Shown: positions 17,376-26,000, counted from the first letter of the stretch. The stretch is DNA of 64,000 bases from Jannaschia formosa (GCF_003340555.1 NZ_QPLJ01000002.1:186001-250000), one strand, 5' to 3'. The notes: generated from the sequence alone by a model not told the origin. Numbers and translations: made by a program.

Positions 17376-17450
17376 GAGGGGGCTCTGCCCCCCGCCTTCG
17401 GCTCCCCCCGGCATTTTTCCGGAGCATCGAAAGGCGGGGGCGTTAACCTT
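17376..17450 (+). repeat. Dispersed hairpin repeat, copy A
   Basis: GAGGGGGCTCTGCCCCC followed by CGCCTTCGGCTCCCCCCGGC, then ATTTTTCCGGAGCATCGAAAG and, about 10 bases on, CGTTAACCTT. It lies between the convergent ends of the cupin gene and msrB. GGGGGC-TCT-GCCCCC is a perfect short hairpin. Related copies are at 30121, 45762 and (inverted) 63371. Confidence 0.85.
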
Positions 17451-17466
17451 GATGACCGCTTGAGGA

Positions 17467-17871
17467 TCAGCCTTCTTTCGGCTCGAAGGTCAGGGCGACG
17501 CCGTTGATGCAGTAGCGCAGGCCGGTCGGCTTCGGGCCGTCGGGGAAGACATGGCCGAGATGCCCCTCGCAGGTGGCGCAATGGACCTCGGTCCGGCGCA
17601 TGAACCAAGAATTGTCCTCGCTCTCGCCGACGCGTTCGCCGTCGGTGCCGTCGACCGGCTGGTAGAACGAGGGCCAGCCGGTCCCGCTCTCGAACTTGTG
17701 GGCCTGGTCGAAGAGCGGCGCGCCGCAGCCCTTGCAGAGATAGATCCCCGGCTCCTTCGGGAAGTCCTCGTGGGTGCCCGCGCGCTCGGTCCCGTGCTTG
17801 CGCAGGACCTTGTAGGCCTCGGCGCCGAGCTGCTGCTGCCATTCCGCATCCGTCTTGACGACCTTGTCCAT
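17467..17871 (-). CDS. msrB: Peptide-methionine (R)-S-oxide reductase MsrB
   Basis: The 134-residue enzyme reduces R-methionine sulfoxide in oxidised proteins. It has the zinc-binding cysteine pairs CKGC and [12 protein letters not shown], the motif [12 protein letters not shown], and the catalytic cysteine in [11 protein letters not shown] near the C-terminus. The catalytic residue is Cys, not selenocysteine. GAAGGA lies just upstream of the ATG at 17871. It is a single-domain form without fused MsrA. The gene converges on the cupin gene across a hairpin repeat. Confidence 0.96.
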   Translation of the reverse strand: MDKVVKTDAEWQQQLGAEAYKVLRKHGTERAGTHEDFPKEPGIYLCKGCGAPLFDQAHKFESGTGWPSFYQPVDGTDGERVGESEDNSWFMRRTEVHCATCEGHLGHVFPDGPKPTGLRYCINGVALTFEPKEG

Positions 17872-17943
17872 CGGGCTTCCTTCTCGCATGGCCTCGTGCG
17901 ACGTGGGAGATAGGGGCTTGAGGCGCTTGCGGAAAGGGCTGGG

Positions 17944-18630
17944 ATGAGGATCGAGGCCGGGACCTTGCGCGTGCGGCGCGTCCCGCTGGCGGAGGCGGGA
18001 CCGGCGCTGGAGCTGCGCGCCCGCGTCTTCCGCGGCGGCGCCTGCGACCGGGACGGGTTCGACGCGCGCGCCTCTCACCTGATCGTGGAGCGGGCGGGCA
18101 CCGCGCTGGGGGCGGCGCGGCTTTCGGTGCAGGGGCCGGGCGAGGTGCTGCGCGGCTATACGGCCGGGTTCTACGGGCTGGAGGCCTTCGCCCGTGCCTT
18201 CCCGCGCGCGCTGGAGGTCGGGCGGGTCTGCCTCGCTCCCGGCTGCGCCGATCCGGACGTGCCGCGGCTGCTGCTCGGCGCGATGGCGCAGGTGGTGGAG
18301 CGGGAGAGGGTCGGCGTCCTTCATGGCTGCACCTCGTTTCCTATCGACGCCGCACCGCTGTCGCGGCTGGCCGGGCGCGAGGCGCCGGCCGCCTGGGCGC
18401 CCGTCCGGCGCGCCGCCGAGACGCGGCCCCTGACCGGGACCGCCGGGACCATGCCGCCGCTCATGCGCGCCTGGCTGGGCATGGGCGCCGTTGTCTCGGA
18501 CCACGCCGTCGTCGACCGCGATCTCGGCACAGTGCATGTCTTTACCGCCCTGCCCATCGCCGCGATCCCGCCCGCCCGGGCGCGGCTGTTGACGGGGATG
18601 CTGAGCGGGATGTTGACCGGGGCCGATTGA
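17944..18630 (+). CDS. GNAT acyltransferase, OlsB-like
   Basis: The 228-residue protein has the layout of the ornithine-acyl-ACP N-acyltransferase/hemolysin-type GNAT family. [20 protein letters not shown] is followed by [20 protein letters not shown], then an ELG-type [20 protein letters not shown] acyl-donor motif. OlsB makes lyso-ornithine lipid, a phosphate-free membrane lipid. The usual partner OlsA is not adjacent, so the specific function is an inference. It is unusually rich in Ala/Arg and the C-terminal third is less conserved. It lies 31 bp ahead of the ABC-F gene, possibly in one transcript. Confidence 0.65.
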   Translation: MRIEAGTLRVRRVPLAEAGPALELRARVFRGGACDRDGFDARASHLIVERAGTALGAARLSVQGPGEVLRGYTAGFYGLEAFARAFPRALEVGRVCLAPGCADPDVPRLLLGAMAQVVERERVGVLHGCTSFPIDAAPLSRLAGREAPAAWAPVRRAAETRPLTGTAGTMPPLMRAWLGMGAVVSDHAVVDRDLGTVHVFTALPIAAIPPARARLLTGMLSGMLTGAD

Positions 18631-18661
18631 CGGCCGCCGCGGCGGCGCCTAGCTGCGGCGC

Positions 18662-20479
18662 ATGGCGCGCGCTCCCCTTCTCCAGGTCACCGACATCTCG
18701 CTCACCTTCGGGGGGGCACCGCTGTTTGCGGACCTCTCGCTGGTCGTCCAGCCGGGCGACCGGGTCGCTCTGGTCGGGCGGAACGGGTCGGGAAAGTCCA
18801 CGCTCATGAAGGTGATGGCCGGGCTGGTGGAGCCGGACCGGGGGGAGCGGACGCTCTCTCCGGGCATGTCGGTCGGCTACATGGAGCAGGATCCGGACCT
18901 GAGCGGCTTTCCCACGCTGGGCGCTTACGCGACCGCGGCGCTGGAGCCGTCGGAGGCCTGGCGCGTCGAGGCGGTCGCCGAGGGGCTGAAGCTGAACCTC
19001 GACGCCGCGCCGGGGCAGGCGTCTGGTGGGGAGCGGCGGCGCGCGGCGCTGGCAAAGCTGCTGGCCGAGGCGCCGGAGCTGATGCTGCTGGACGAGCCGA
19101 CGAACCATCTCGACATCGAGGCCATCGCTTGGCTGGAGCGGGAGCTGTCGGAGACCCGCACCGCCTATGTCGTCATTTCCCATGACCGCGCCTTCCTGAC
19201 GGCGCTGACGCGGGCCACGCTCTGGGTCGACCGGGGGCAGGTCCGGCGCCAGGAGAAGGGCTTCGCCGATTTCGAAGCCTGGCGCGACAGGGTCTGGGAA
19301 GAGGAGGACCAGCAGCGCCACAAGCTGGATCGGCTCATCAAGTCGGAGGGGCGCTGGGCGGTCGAGGGCATCTCGGCCCGGCGCAAGCGCAACATGGGCC
19401 GCGTCCGCGCGCTGGCCGATCTGCGGGCCGAGCGGGCCGGGCAGGTCCGGCGTGCGGGCACCGCTGCGCTGGAGCTGGATTCGGGTCCGTCGAGCGGCAA
19501 GCGCGTCATCGAGGCGCGCGGTCTGTCAAAGGCTTACGGAGAGACGTTGATCCTGCGGGACTTCGACCTGCGGGTGCAGCGCGGCGACCGCGTGGCCTTC
19601 GTCGGGCCGAACGGCGTGGGCAAGACGACCGTCCTGAAGATGCTGCTGGGCGAGGTGGAGCCCGACGAGGGGTCGGTCACGCTGGGCACCAACCTGGAGG
19701 TCGCGGTCTTCGACCAGACCCGCGAGAAGCTGGACGGGGACAAGACGCTCTGGGACAACCTGACGCTCGACCCCTCGCTCGGCGTGAGCGGGGCGTCGGA
19801 TCAGGTGATGGTGCGCGGCACGCCGCGGCACGTCGCCGGGTATCTGAAGGATTTCCTCTTCGACGACAAGCAGTTGAAGGCGCCGGTGCGGTCGCTGTCG
19901 GGGGGCGAGAAGGCACGGCTGCTGCTGGCGCGGATCATGGCGTTGCCCTCGAACCTGCTGGTGCTGGACGAGCCGACCAACGACCTCGACATCGAGACGC
20001 TGGACCTGCTGCAGGACGTGCTGGGCGAGTATGACGGGACGGTGCTTCTGGTCAGCCACGACCGCGACTTCCTCGACCGCGTCGCCTCGCAGACGGTCGC
20101 GATGGAGGGGGACGGGCGCGCCACGGTCTATCCCGGCGGCTGGTCCGACTACCAGTCTCAACGTCCCTCTGTAAGCAACGGAAAGCGCGAGGAAAAGCGC
20201 AAGGCGAAGCCGGTGGCTGAGGCGCCGAAACCGGCGGCCAGGGCCGACGGGCTGAGCTATACCGAGCGCCACCGGCTCGAGGCGCTGCCGGCCGAACTGG
20301 AGCGGATCTCGGCCGAGATCGCCAAGCTGGAGAAGTTGCTGGCGGACCCCGCGCTGTTCACCCGGGAGCCGGTGAAGTTCCGCAAAGCGACCGAGGCGCT
20401 GACCGAGCGGCAGGCCAGGCTGGCGGCCGCCGAGGAGGAATGGCTGGAACTGGCGGAGAAGGCCGAGGCCTCGGCCTAA
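18662..20479 (+). CDS. uup: ABC-F family ATPase, Uup-type
   Basis: The 605-residue protein has two ABC domains and no membrane segment. Walker A motifs are VGRNGSGKST (about 39) and VGPNGVGKTT (about 320). Signatures are ASGGERRR and LSGGEKAR; Walker B-D loops are LLDEPTNHLDIEAI and VLDEPTNDLDIETL. A linker between the domains (about 200-260) and a C-terminal coiled-coil extension (about 530-605) match Uup rather than EttA. ABC-F proteins act on ribosomes; Uup has also been linked to precise excision of transposons and to branched DNA. Confidence 0.88.
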   Translation: MARAPLLQVTDISLTFGGAPLFADLSLVVQPGDRVALVGRNGSGKSTLMKVMAGLVEPDRGERTLSPGMSVGYMEQDPDLSGFPTLGAYATAALEPSEAWRVEAVAEGLKLNLDAAPGQASGGERRRAALAKLLAEAPELMLLDEPTNHLDIEAIAWLERELSETRTAYVVISHDRAFLTALTRATLWVDRGQVRRQEKGFADFEAWRDRVWEEEDQQRHKLDRLIKSEGRWAVEGISARRKRNMGRVRALADLRAERAGQVRRAGTAALELDSGPSSGKRVIEARGLSKAYGETLILRDFDLRVQRGDRVAFVGPNGVGKTTVLKMLLGEVEPDEGSVTLGTNLEVAVFDQTREKLDGDKTLWDNLTLDPSLGVSGASDQVMVRGTPRHVAGYLKDFLFDDKQLKAPVRSLSGGEKARLLLARIMALPSNLLVLDEPTNDLDIETLDLLQDVLGEYDGTVLLVSHDRDFLDRVASQTVAMEGDGRATVYPGGWSDYQSQRPSVSNGKREEKRKAKPVAEAPKPAARADGLSYTERHRLEALPAELERISAEIAKLEKLLADPALFTREPVKFRKATEALTERQARLAAAEEEWLELAEKAEASA

Positions 20480-20496
20480 GGGTTCCTGGGCGTCCC

Positions 20497-21189
20497 CTAT
20501 GGCAGGCTCGCCACGATGCGGGGGGTGGGGGCGCCCGAGATCTCCAGGATCAGCTTGCGCTTCACGGCCTCGGCGAAGGCCTCGTCCTCGGCGGCCTCGA
20601 CCACGAAGGCGCCCATCCCGCCGATGATGCGGTCGGCATATTGCTGGGCGAGGGTGTCGCTGTCCCAGCGACGCTCCGACACGATGGCGAGGGCGTTGAT
20701 GGTGATGCCGGTGGCCAGCACCTCGTCGCGCGCCTGTTCGATGGGCGGGCCGAAGGTGTTGCCGGTGGTGTCGCCCGAGAAGTCGATGACCCGGCGCCAG
20801 CCGTCGATGCGGTTCGTCTCGATCAGGTCGCGCGCGACGAGCAGCGCCGAGCCGATGGCGTTGCGCCCGGTGGCGCCCCGGGGCGGGCCGTCGAGCGCGG
20901 CGGCGAAGGCCGCGGCGCTTTCGGGCCCGTCGACCCGCATCCACGGCACGACGACACCCTGATTGGTGGCCCATTCGACATAGGTCACGGCGATGGAGCC
21001 GTAGGCGGTGTTGCGGATCGCGGCGATCACCGTCGGATCGGTCATCGCGGCGGCATAGGCGTCGCGCTGGAACATCAGCTCCCCTTGGGTGATCGAGCCG
21101 GAAGCGTCGGCGAGCAGGACCAGTTCCAGGTCGGTGTCCTGGGCGAAGGCGGGGGCCGCGAGCAGGGCCAGGAGGGAGAGGAGGCGCAT
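20497..21189 (-). CDS. Secreted DUF1194 (von Willebrand A-like) protein
   Basis: The 230-residue product has a signal peptide (MRLLSLLALLAAPAFAQ) and begins its mature part with DLELVLLADASGSITQGE. This holds a DxSxS metal-ion-dependent adhesion motif as in VWA domains. RGATGRNAIGSALLVARDLI and VIDFSGDTTGNTF are typical DUF1194 segments. It is probably periplasmic; the function is unknown. The ATG at 21189 is preferred over one 12 codons upstream because the signal peptide then starts directly. It reads towards the uup gene and ends 17 bp from it. Confidence 0.85.
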   Translation of the reverse strand: MRLLSLLALLAAPAFAQDTDLELVLLADASGSITQGELMFQRDAYAAAMTDPTVIAAIRNTAYGSIAVTYVEWATNQGVVVPWMRVDGPESAAAFAAALDGPPRGATGRNAIGSALLVARDLIETNRIDGWRRVIDFSGDTTGNTFGPPIEQARDEVLATGITINALAIVSERRWDSDTLAQQYADRIIGGMGAFVVEAAEDEAFAEAVKRKLILEISGAPTPRIVASLP

Positions 21190-21251
21190 GGGCGACAGGC
21201 TGAGGCGGAGCGCGCGCCCGAGCAATTCACAACCTCGTATGTGCCTGCAAT

Positions 21252-21917
21252 TCAGGCGCAGATGCCGTCGAGATCGCGGTCATAGGGGACGAAGGCGGGG
21301 CGGGTGATCCGCTCCGGCTCGGCGACCGGAAGGGCTTGACGCAGAAGGTTTTTGAGGCGGTGCGTGCGGGCGCCTTGCGGGTCGAGGACGGCGCAGCAGA
21401 GATATTCCTCGACCAGCGAGGCCTGGACCTCGTAGCCGTGGTCGAGGAAGCGGGCGTCGCCTTCCTCGAATAGGTAGGGATCGTCGATCAGGATCTGCTC
21501 GGTGAAGGCCTTGCGCGGGTGGTAGCCCGTGATCGCGCGGTTCTGCCACTGCCAGACATGGGTCATCTCGTGGACGAAGAACATCGCCGTGGCCAGGTCC
21601 AGCCGGCCCTCGGCGTCGGTGCGCGCGAAGTCCGGGAAGGCGATGCGCGGCGAGAGAAGAAGCTCCTGAAACAACACGATACCGCCCGTTCTTGCGGTGA
21701 TCCGGCCCTGCTGCGGCGGGCCGATCCGCTCGCGGCAGGTGACGCGGGGGCGGGCGTCGTAGGTGATCGGGAAGGCGCCGATGCCGGGCTGGGTGCGGAT
21801 GCGGATCGGCGCGGTATTGAGGGTCTCGCCGTGCAGCGGCGCGGTCAGCGCGCGCTCGCCCTCGGTCAGGGGGCGGGCGCAGGCGGTCAGGAGGAGGAGG
21901 ATCAGGAGGAGGCGCAT
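21252..21917 (-). CDS. Putative lipoprotein with HExxH metalloprotease-like motif
   Basis: The 221-residue protein starts MRLLLILLLLTACARPL, with a lipobox Cys at residue 13, so it should be membrane-anchored. At 116-120 it has HEMTH in the context LATAMFFVHEMTHVWQWQ, the zinc-binding core of many metalloproteases. Downstream are YLFEEGDARFLDHGYEVQAS and EEYLCC; the first holds acidic residues that could supply the third zinc ligand. I do not recognise a named family. GGAGGCGC precedes the ATG. A short GATCACCC repeat lies directly upstream in the leader. Confidence 0.7.
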   Translation of the reverse strand: MRLLLILLLLTACARPLTEGERALTAPLHGETLNTAPIRIRTQPGIGAFPITYDARPRVTCRERIGPPQQGRITARTGGIVLFQELLLSPRIAFPDFARTDAEGRLDLATAMFFVHEMTHVWQWQNRAITGYHPRKAFTEQILIDDPYLFEEGDARFLDHGYEVQASLVEEYLCCAVLDPQGARTHRLKNLLRQALPVAEPERITRPAFVPYDRDLDGICA

Positions 21918-21940
21918 GGGGCCAAGGGTAGGGCGGATTC

Positions 21941-21985
21941 CGCGGGTGATCCACGGGTGATCCGGGTCGGATCTGCGTCGGACGT
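21941..21985 (-). repeat. GATCACCC short tandem repeat, copy 2
   Basis: On the minus strand it reads CGTCCGACGCAGATCC, then GACCCGGATCACCCGTGGAT and CACCCGCGG. It shares the CGTCCGACGC start and the GATCACCC units with 1539-1581 and has the same orientation relative to the downstream gene. Here it is in the 5' leader of the HExxH lipoprotein gene, about 24 bp from the start codon. Confidence 0.6.
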
Positions 21986-22055
21986 CTTGACGGGGGTCAA
22001 GGACGCGGCCGCAGGCCCGTGCGACCCTCGGGCGGCAACAGCGGAGGTGCCTGCC

Positions 22056-22445
22056 ATGCGTGTCCTGACGATCTGCCTGATCCTGCCTCTTGCCGCCGCC
22101 GCGCAGGAGGCGCGGGTCGCCGAGGGGGAGGACCTGTTCCTGCGCTATTGCGCGACCTGCCACGGGGAGGAGGCGCGGGGCGACGGCTCGATGCAGAAGG
22201 TCCTGTCGGTCGACGTGCCCGACCTGACGCGGCTGGCCGGGGAGGACGGCTTTCCGCATTTCGACGTGATCGCCAAGATCGATGGCCGCGATCCGGTCGT
22301 GAGCCACGGCGGCGCGATGCCGATCTGGGGGGATTTCTTCGACGAGGGCGAGGGGGCCTTCGTGCGGACCGAAGCGGGGCAGCCGATCGTGACGTCCCCG
22401 CCGGTGGCGGCGCTGGTGGCGTGGCTGGAGACGGTGCAGCGGTAG
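22056..22445 (+). CDS. Small periplasmic cytochrome c
   Basis: The 129-residue product has a signal peptide (ICLILPLAAAAQ) and one haem-binding motif CATCH at residues 32-36 in LFLRYCATCHGEEARGDGSM. A plausible axial Met lies in HGGAMPIWGDFF. It is a class I-type monohaem cytochrome, likely an electron carrier in the periplasm. GCGGAGG at 22041-22047 is the ribosome binding site for the ATG at 22056; the frame is open further upstream but that part overlaps a divergent gene. Maturation would need the Ccm system encoded at 27996-30860. Confidence 0.88.
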   Translation: MRVLTICLILPLAAAAQEARVAEGEDLFLRYCATCHGEEARGDGSMQKVLSVDVPDLTRLAGEDGFPHFDVIAKIDGRDPVVSHGGAMPIWGDFFDEGEGAFVRTEAGQPIVTSPPVAALVAWLETVQR

Positions 22446-22582
22446 GGGGCATGGCCCTGCGCCTGTCACGGACGCGCTGCCTTGCCGGGCCGCAGGATCC
22501 AGCATCGGACAGAGGCCAGAGATCATGGAACCGAGCGTACAACGTGGGGTTGAGTCCGACATGACAAGGAGGAGTTATCAGG

Positions 22583-22918
22583 ATGACCAGGATTTTCATG
22601 AGCACTGCCGCTTCCTGCCTGCTGCTTGCGACCGCAGCGACGGCCCAGGACGCGATGACGGACGAGGAGCTGGTCGCGGCGGATGAAGCTGCGGAAGTGA
22701 TGTTCGTCGAAGTCTACGGCGATGCCGTTCCGGACTACACGACGGCGACCGACGCCGTCGCCCGCATGGAGGCGATGGGCTACACCAACATCCACGATTT
22801 CGACGTGGAATGGGGCAACTACGAGGTCGAGGCCATCGCCCCGGACGGCAACGAGGTCGAGATCGAGTATGACCCCGTCACCGGAGCAATCCTGGACGTC
22901 AGCGACAACTGGTTCTGA
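22583..22918 (+). CDS. Secreted PepSY-like domain protein
   Basis: A 111-residue protein with a signal peptide (MSTAASCLLLATAATAQD) and a C-terminal PepSY-like unit. That unit is AVARMEAMGYTNIHDFDVEW and YEVEAIAPDGNEVEIEYDPV followed by TGAILDVSDNWF. PepSY domains are small periplasmic modules thought to bind or inhibit peptidases. A strong AAGGAGGAG site precedes the ATG. A Rho-independent terminator follows, so it is monocistronic. Confidence 0.8.
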   Translation: MTRIFMSTAASCLLLATAATAQDAMTDEELVAADEAAEVMFVEVYGDAVPDYTTATDAVARMEAMGYTNIHDFDVEWGNYEVEAIAPDGNEVEIEYDPVTGAILDVSDNWF

Positions 22919-22961
22919 GCTCCGCGCCCCCGGTAGAAGGGAGCGTGTTTGCGAGCATCGG

Positions 22962-22992
22962 AAACGCGGCGGCCTTCGCTGCCGCGTTTTTT
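22962..22992 (+). terminator. Rho-independent terminator of the PepSY gene
   Basis: AAACGCGGC (22962-22970), ten-base loop, GCCGCGTTT (22981-22989) followed by TTT and TTG-TTT. The perfect 9-bp stem and T-run make it a textbook intrinsic terminator. Confidence 0.9.
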
Positions 22993-23175
22993 GTTTGGTG
23001 AGTGCTGCGGGAATCTGGCAAAGGGTTCGTCTTGCGATCTTGACCTGGGAGCTGGCCCGCATGGGGGTGCGCAACGGTGTGGGAAGATGCGGGGGCCATA
23101 CACCCTACGCTTGTGGGGAACGCCCCGTGCGCGACTAGGGGGAATTGGCGGAATGTTTGCAGTACGTGTGGGGGG

Positions 23176-23286
23176 AACCCGGTGAAAGACGGGCTGGTCG
23201 AGCGGGCGGAGGATTGGCCATACTCGTCAATCCACCGGGAGTGTGGGCGGGCGGTTGCCCGAGTGGGGGGTGTAAGGGGGAGTTGA
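23176..23286 (+). pseudogene. REP-associated tyrosine transposase (RAYT) C-terminal remnant
   Basis: The frame reads NPVKDGLVERAEDWPYSSIH then RECGRAVARVGGVRGS and stops. RAYT proteins (IS200-like Y1 transposases) contain NPVKHGLV-x-R-x-x-DWPYSSFHR near the C-terminus, so this is a relic of one. The upstream catalytic His-hydrophobic-His and Tyr segments are not recognisable between 22993 and 23175. That stretch includes GGGGGCCATACACCCTACGC but no gene I can support. Confidence 0.75.
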
Positions 23287-23349
23287 CGGCCCACCATTTG
23301 CGCCGGTTGGCGAGGGGGACGCGCAGGTTTTCAGCAACCCTCCACTTAC
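23287..23349. other. Short spacer between RAYT remnant and membrane-protein gene
   Basis: Nothing recognisable. Base composition shifts here from GC-rich to markedly lower GC in the adjoining gene. Confidence 0.4.
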
Positions 23350-24042
23350 TCACCACGACCGTTCCAAGGGCCGCTTGGCTAATTGTACGCGGTAAAGCCG
23401 CTTCTCCTCGTCGTATAAGAACTCCATTACTTCTTGCTGTTCGTTCCCGTTTCCGTCTCTGAAATGAATAACACCGTTAAAATTTTCCGCGATCCGGCCG
23501 CCCGGCTTGCCAATATCTAAATCTTCTCCTGCGCCTGATTCGAGAACTGCTAGACTGATGACCTTGTCTGAAAGCTCCGGGTGGCGCAGGTTGATTCGTA
23601 AGTCTGATATTCGCGCGCCAAAGTTCTTGATGCCAAGCTTGTAGTACGCCTTCCATCCATCTTGTCGGTAGGGCCAGAAATTGACACTAAGCTTGGGTTG
23701 AGCAGAATGATGATGCTCTCTCCGTTGCGCATTCAGGGCCTCGCGTTCATGTTCTAGGGCCTCTCGTGCCACTAGCGCCATCTCTTTCTGTTGCTCAACG
23801 GACTTCGCAAGTTCTTCCGCTTGAAGCTTCAAAGTAGCGACACTGTTGCGAAGCTCTGCACCCTGTTGAAAAAAGCCGAGTATGAGCCAAAACACCGCTA
23901 GAGGGCCAAAAAATCCTGCAAGCGTATCTCCGAGCTCATTCGGGCGGAGGTCAGTGAAAGCATCGATGGATACGGCCCACCACAAACCGCAGATTAGATA
24001 GAGAACTGAGAAGAAAACGCCGAACCAAAACAGCCGGTTCAA
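23350..24042 (-). CDS. Two-helix membrane protein with coiled coil, lower GC, unknown family
   Basis: The 230-residue product has membrane helices at about 3-25 (LFWFGVFFSVLYLICGLWWA) and 38-60 (GDTLAGFFGPLAVFWLILGF). A coiled coil follows at about 65-112 (LKLQAEELAKSVEQQKEMAL), then a beta-rich cytosolic domain of about 115 residues (PKLSVNFWPYRQDGWKAYYK, ISDLRINLRHPELS). In the line I counted, 23581-23640, GC is 30 of 60, far below the surroundings. It starts at TTG overlapping the parE stop (TTGA), so translation may be coupled to parE. I do not recognise the family. The composition and the adjacent RAYT relic point to recent acquisition. Confidence 0.7.
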   Translation of the reverse strand: MNRLFWFGVFFSVLYLICGLWWAVSIDAFTDLRPNELGDTLAGFFGPLAVFWLILGFFQQGAELRNSVATLKLQAEELAKSVEQQKEMALVAREALEHEREALNAQRREHHHSAQPKLSVNFWPYRQDGWKAYYKLGIKNFGARISDLRINLRHPELSDKVISLAVLESGAGEDLDIGKPGGRIAENFNGVIHFRDGNGNEQQEVMEFLYDEEKRLYRVQLAKRPLERSW

Positions 24043-26000
24043 ACATCCAACTCCCCCGCGAACCGCGCATTCTCGCTGATATACTGGAACCGCATCTCCG
24101 GCCGCTTGCCCATCAGCCGCTCGACCAGGTCCCCCGTCTCGCCCGGGGCGTCCTCGTCCACCGTCACGCGGATGAGCTTGCGCGACCGAGGGTCCATCGT
24201 CGTCTCCTTGAGGTCCTTGGCGTCCATTTCGCCGAGACCCTTGAAGCGGGAGACGTCGATCTTGCCCTTGCCGCCGAGGCCCTTCTTCAGCCAGCGGTCG
24301 CGCTCGGCCTCGTCGAGGCAGTAGACGCGCTTCGCTCCCTGCGTCAGCCGGTAGAGCGGCGGGCAGGCGAGGTAGAGGTGCCCCGCGTCGATCATCGGGC
24401 GCATCTGGGTGAAGAAGAACGTCATCAGGAGCGAGGCGATATGGGCGCCGTCCACGTCGGCGTCGGTCATGATGATGACCTTGTCGTAGCGCAGGTCGTC
24501 GATCCTAAACTTCGTGCCGAGGCCCACGCCCAGCGCCTGGGTCAGGTCGCTGATCTCGGCGTTGGAGCCCAGCTTCGAGGAGGCGGCGCCCAGCACGTTC
24601 AGGATCTTGCCGCGCAGCGGCAGCAGCGCCTGGATGCGGCGGTCGCGGGCCATCTTGGCGGAGCCGCCGGCGCTGTCGCCCTCGACGATGAAGAGCTCCG
24701 TGCCCTCGCGGCTGTTGGCGGAGCAGTCCACCAGCTTGCCGGGCAGGCGCAGCTTCTTGGTGGCGGACTTGCGGGCCGTCTCCTTCTCCTGCCGGCGCTT
24801 CAGACGCTCCTCGGCGCGCAGCACGAGGAAGTCGAGGATGGCTCCGGCCGCCTTCGTGTCCTGCGTGAGCCAGGTGTCGAAGCGGTCGCGGACGGCGCCC
24901 TCGGTCATGCGCGCGGCGGATTCGGTGGAGAGCCGGTCCTTGGTCTGGCCGACGAAGGCGGGCTCGGCGATGAAGCAGGACACCAGCGCGCAGCCGCCGG
25001 AGATCAGGTCCTCGCGGGTGATCTGCGCGGCCTTGCGGTTGTTGGCCAGCTCTCCGTAGGCCTTGATGCCCTTCAGGATCGCGGCCCAGAAGCCCGCGAC
25101 ATGGGTGCCGCCCTCGGGCGTGGGCACGGTGTTGCAGTAGGACTGGATGAAGCCGTCGCGGGAGGGCGTCCAGTTGATCGCCCATTCGACCTTGCCGGGC
25201 TGGCCGAACTTCTCGTGGAAGTCGACCGCGCCGGCGAAGGCCTGGTCGGCATAGGTCGAGGCCCGGCCCAGCGTCTCGGTGAGATAGTCGGTCAGGCCGC
25301 CGGGGAAGTGGAATTTCGCCTCGGTCGGGGTCTCGCCGTCGTCGATGGCGGACTTCCAGCGGATCTCGACGCCGCTGAAGAGGTAGGCCTTGGAGCGGAT
25401 CGACTTGAAGAGGCGGGCCGGCTTCATCTGGTGAGAGCCGAAGATCTCGGGGTCGGCGTGGAAGGTGACGGTGGTGCCGCGGCGGTTCGGGGCGGCGCCG
25501 ATCTTCTGCACGGGACCGAGGGGGAGGCCGCGGGAGAAGCGCTGCTCCCACAGTTCGCGGTCGCGGGCGACCTGGACGACCATCGAATCGCTGAGCGCAT
25601 TGACGACCGAGGCGCCGACGCCGTGGAGGCCGCCGGAGGTCTGGTAGGCCTTGCCGGAGAACTTGCCGCCCGCGTGCAGCGTGCAGAGGATGACCTCGAG
25701 CGCGGACTTGCCGGGGAACTTGGGATGCGGGTCGATCGGGATGCCGCGGCCGTTGTCGGTGACCGTGATCGACCCGTCGGCGTGCAGCGTCACCTCGATG
25801 CGGTTGGCGTGGCCCGCGACCGCCTCGTCCATGGAGTTGTCGAGCACCTCGGCGACCATGTGGTGCAGCGCCCGCTCGTCGGTGCCGCCGATATACATGC
25901 CGGGGCGCTTGCGCACCGGCTCCAGCCCCTCCAGCACCTCGATCGAGGAGGCGTCGTAGGTCTCGGGCGGGACGGCGCCCTTGAGAAGGTCGTCGGGCAT
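24039..26000 (-). CDS. parE: DNA topoisomerase IV subunit B
   Basis: The 653-residue GHKL ATPase subunit works with ParC to decatenate sister chromosomes. The ATP-binding region has EVLDNSMDEAVAGHANRIEV, TVTDNGRGIPIDPHPKF and QTSGGLHGVGASVVNALSD. The TOPRIM domain has VEGDSAGGSAKMARDRRIQA (about 435) and IIMTDADVDGAHIASLL, and the C-terminus has FKGLGEMDAKDLKETTMDP. The length and the RKRPGMYIGGTDERALHHMV motif favour ParE over GyrB. It is the upstream partner of the 230-residue membrane protein. Confidence 0.95.
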   Translation of the reverse strand: MPDDLLKGAVPPETYDASSIEVLEGLEPVRKRPGMYIGGTDERALHHMVAEVLDNSMDEAVAGHANRIEVTLHADGSITVTDNGRGIPIDPHPKFPGKSALEVILCTLHAGGKFSGKAYQTSGGLHGVGASVVNALSDSMVVQVARDRELWEQRFSRGLPLGPVQKIGAAPNRRGTTVTFHADPEIFGSHQMKPARLFKSIRSKAYLFSGVEIRWKSAIDDGETPTEAKFHFPGGLTDYLTETLGRASTYADQAFAGAVDFHEKFGQPGKVEWAINWTPSRDGFIQSYCNTVPTPEGGTHVAGFWAAILKGIKAYGELANNRKAAQITREDLISGGCALVSCFIAEPAFVGQTKDRLSTESAARMTEGAVRDRFDTWLTQDTKAAGAILDFLVLRAEERLKRRQEKETARKSATKKLRLPGKLVDCSANSREGTELFIVEGDSAGGSAKMARDRRIQALLPLRGKILNVLGAASSKLGSNAEISDLTQALGVGLGTKFRIDDLRYDKVIIMTDADVDGAHIASLLMTFFFTQMRPMIDAGHLYLACPPLYRLTQGAKRVYCLDEAERDRWLKKGLGGKGKIDVSRFKGLGEMDAKDLKETTMDPRSRKLIRVTVDEDAPGETGDLVERLMGKRPEMRFQYISENARFAGELDV

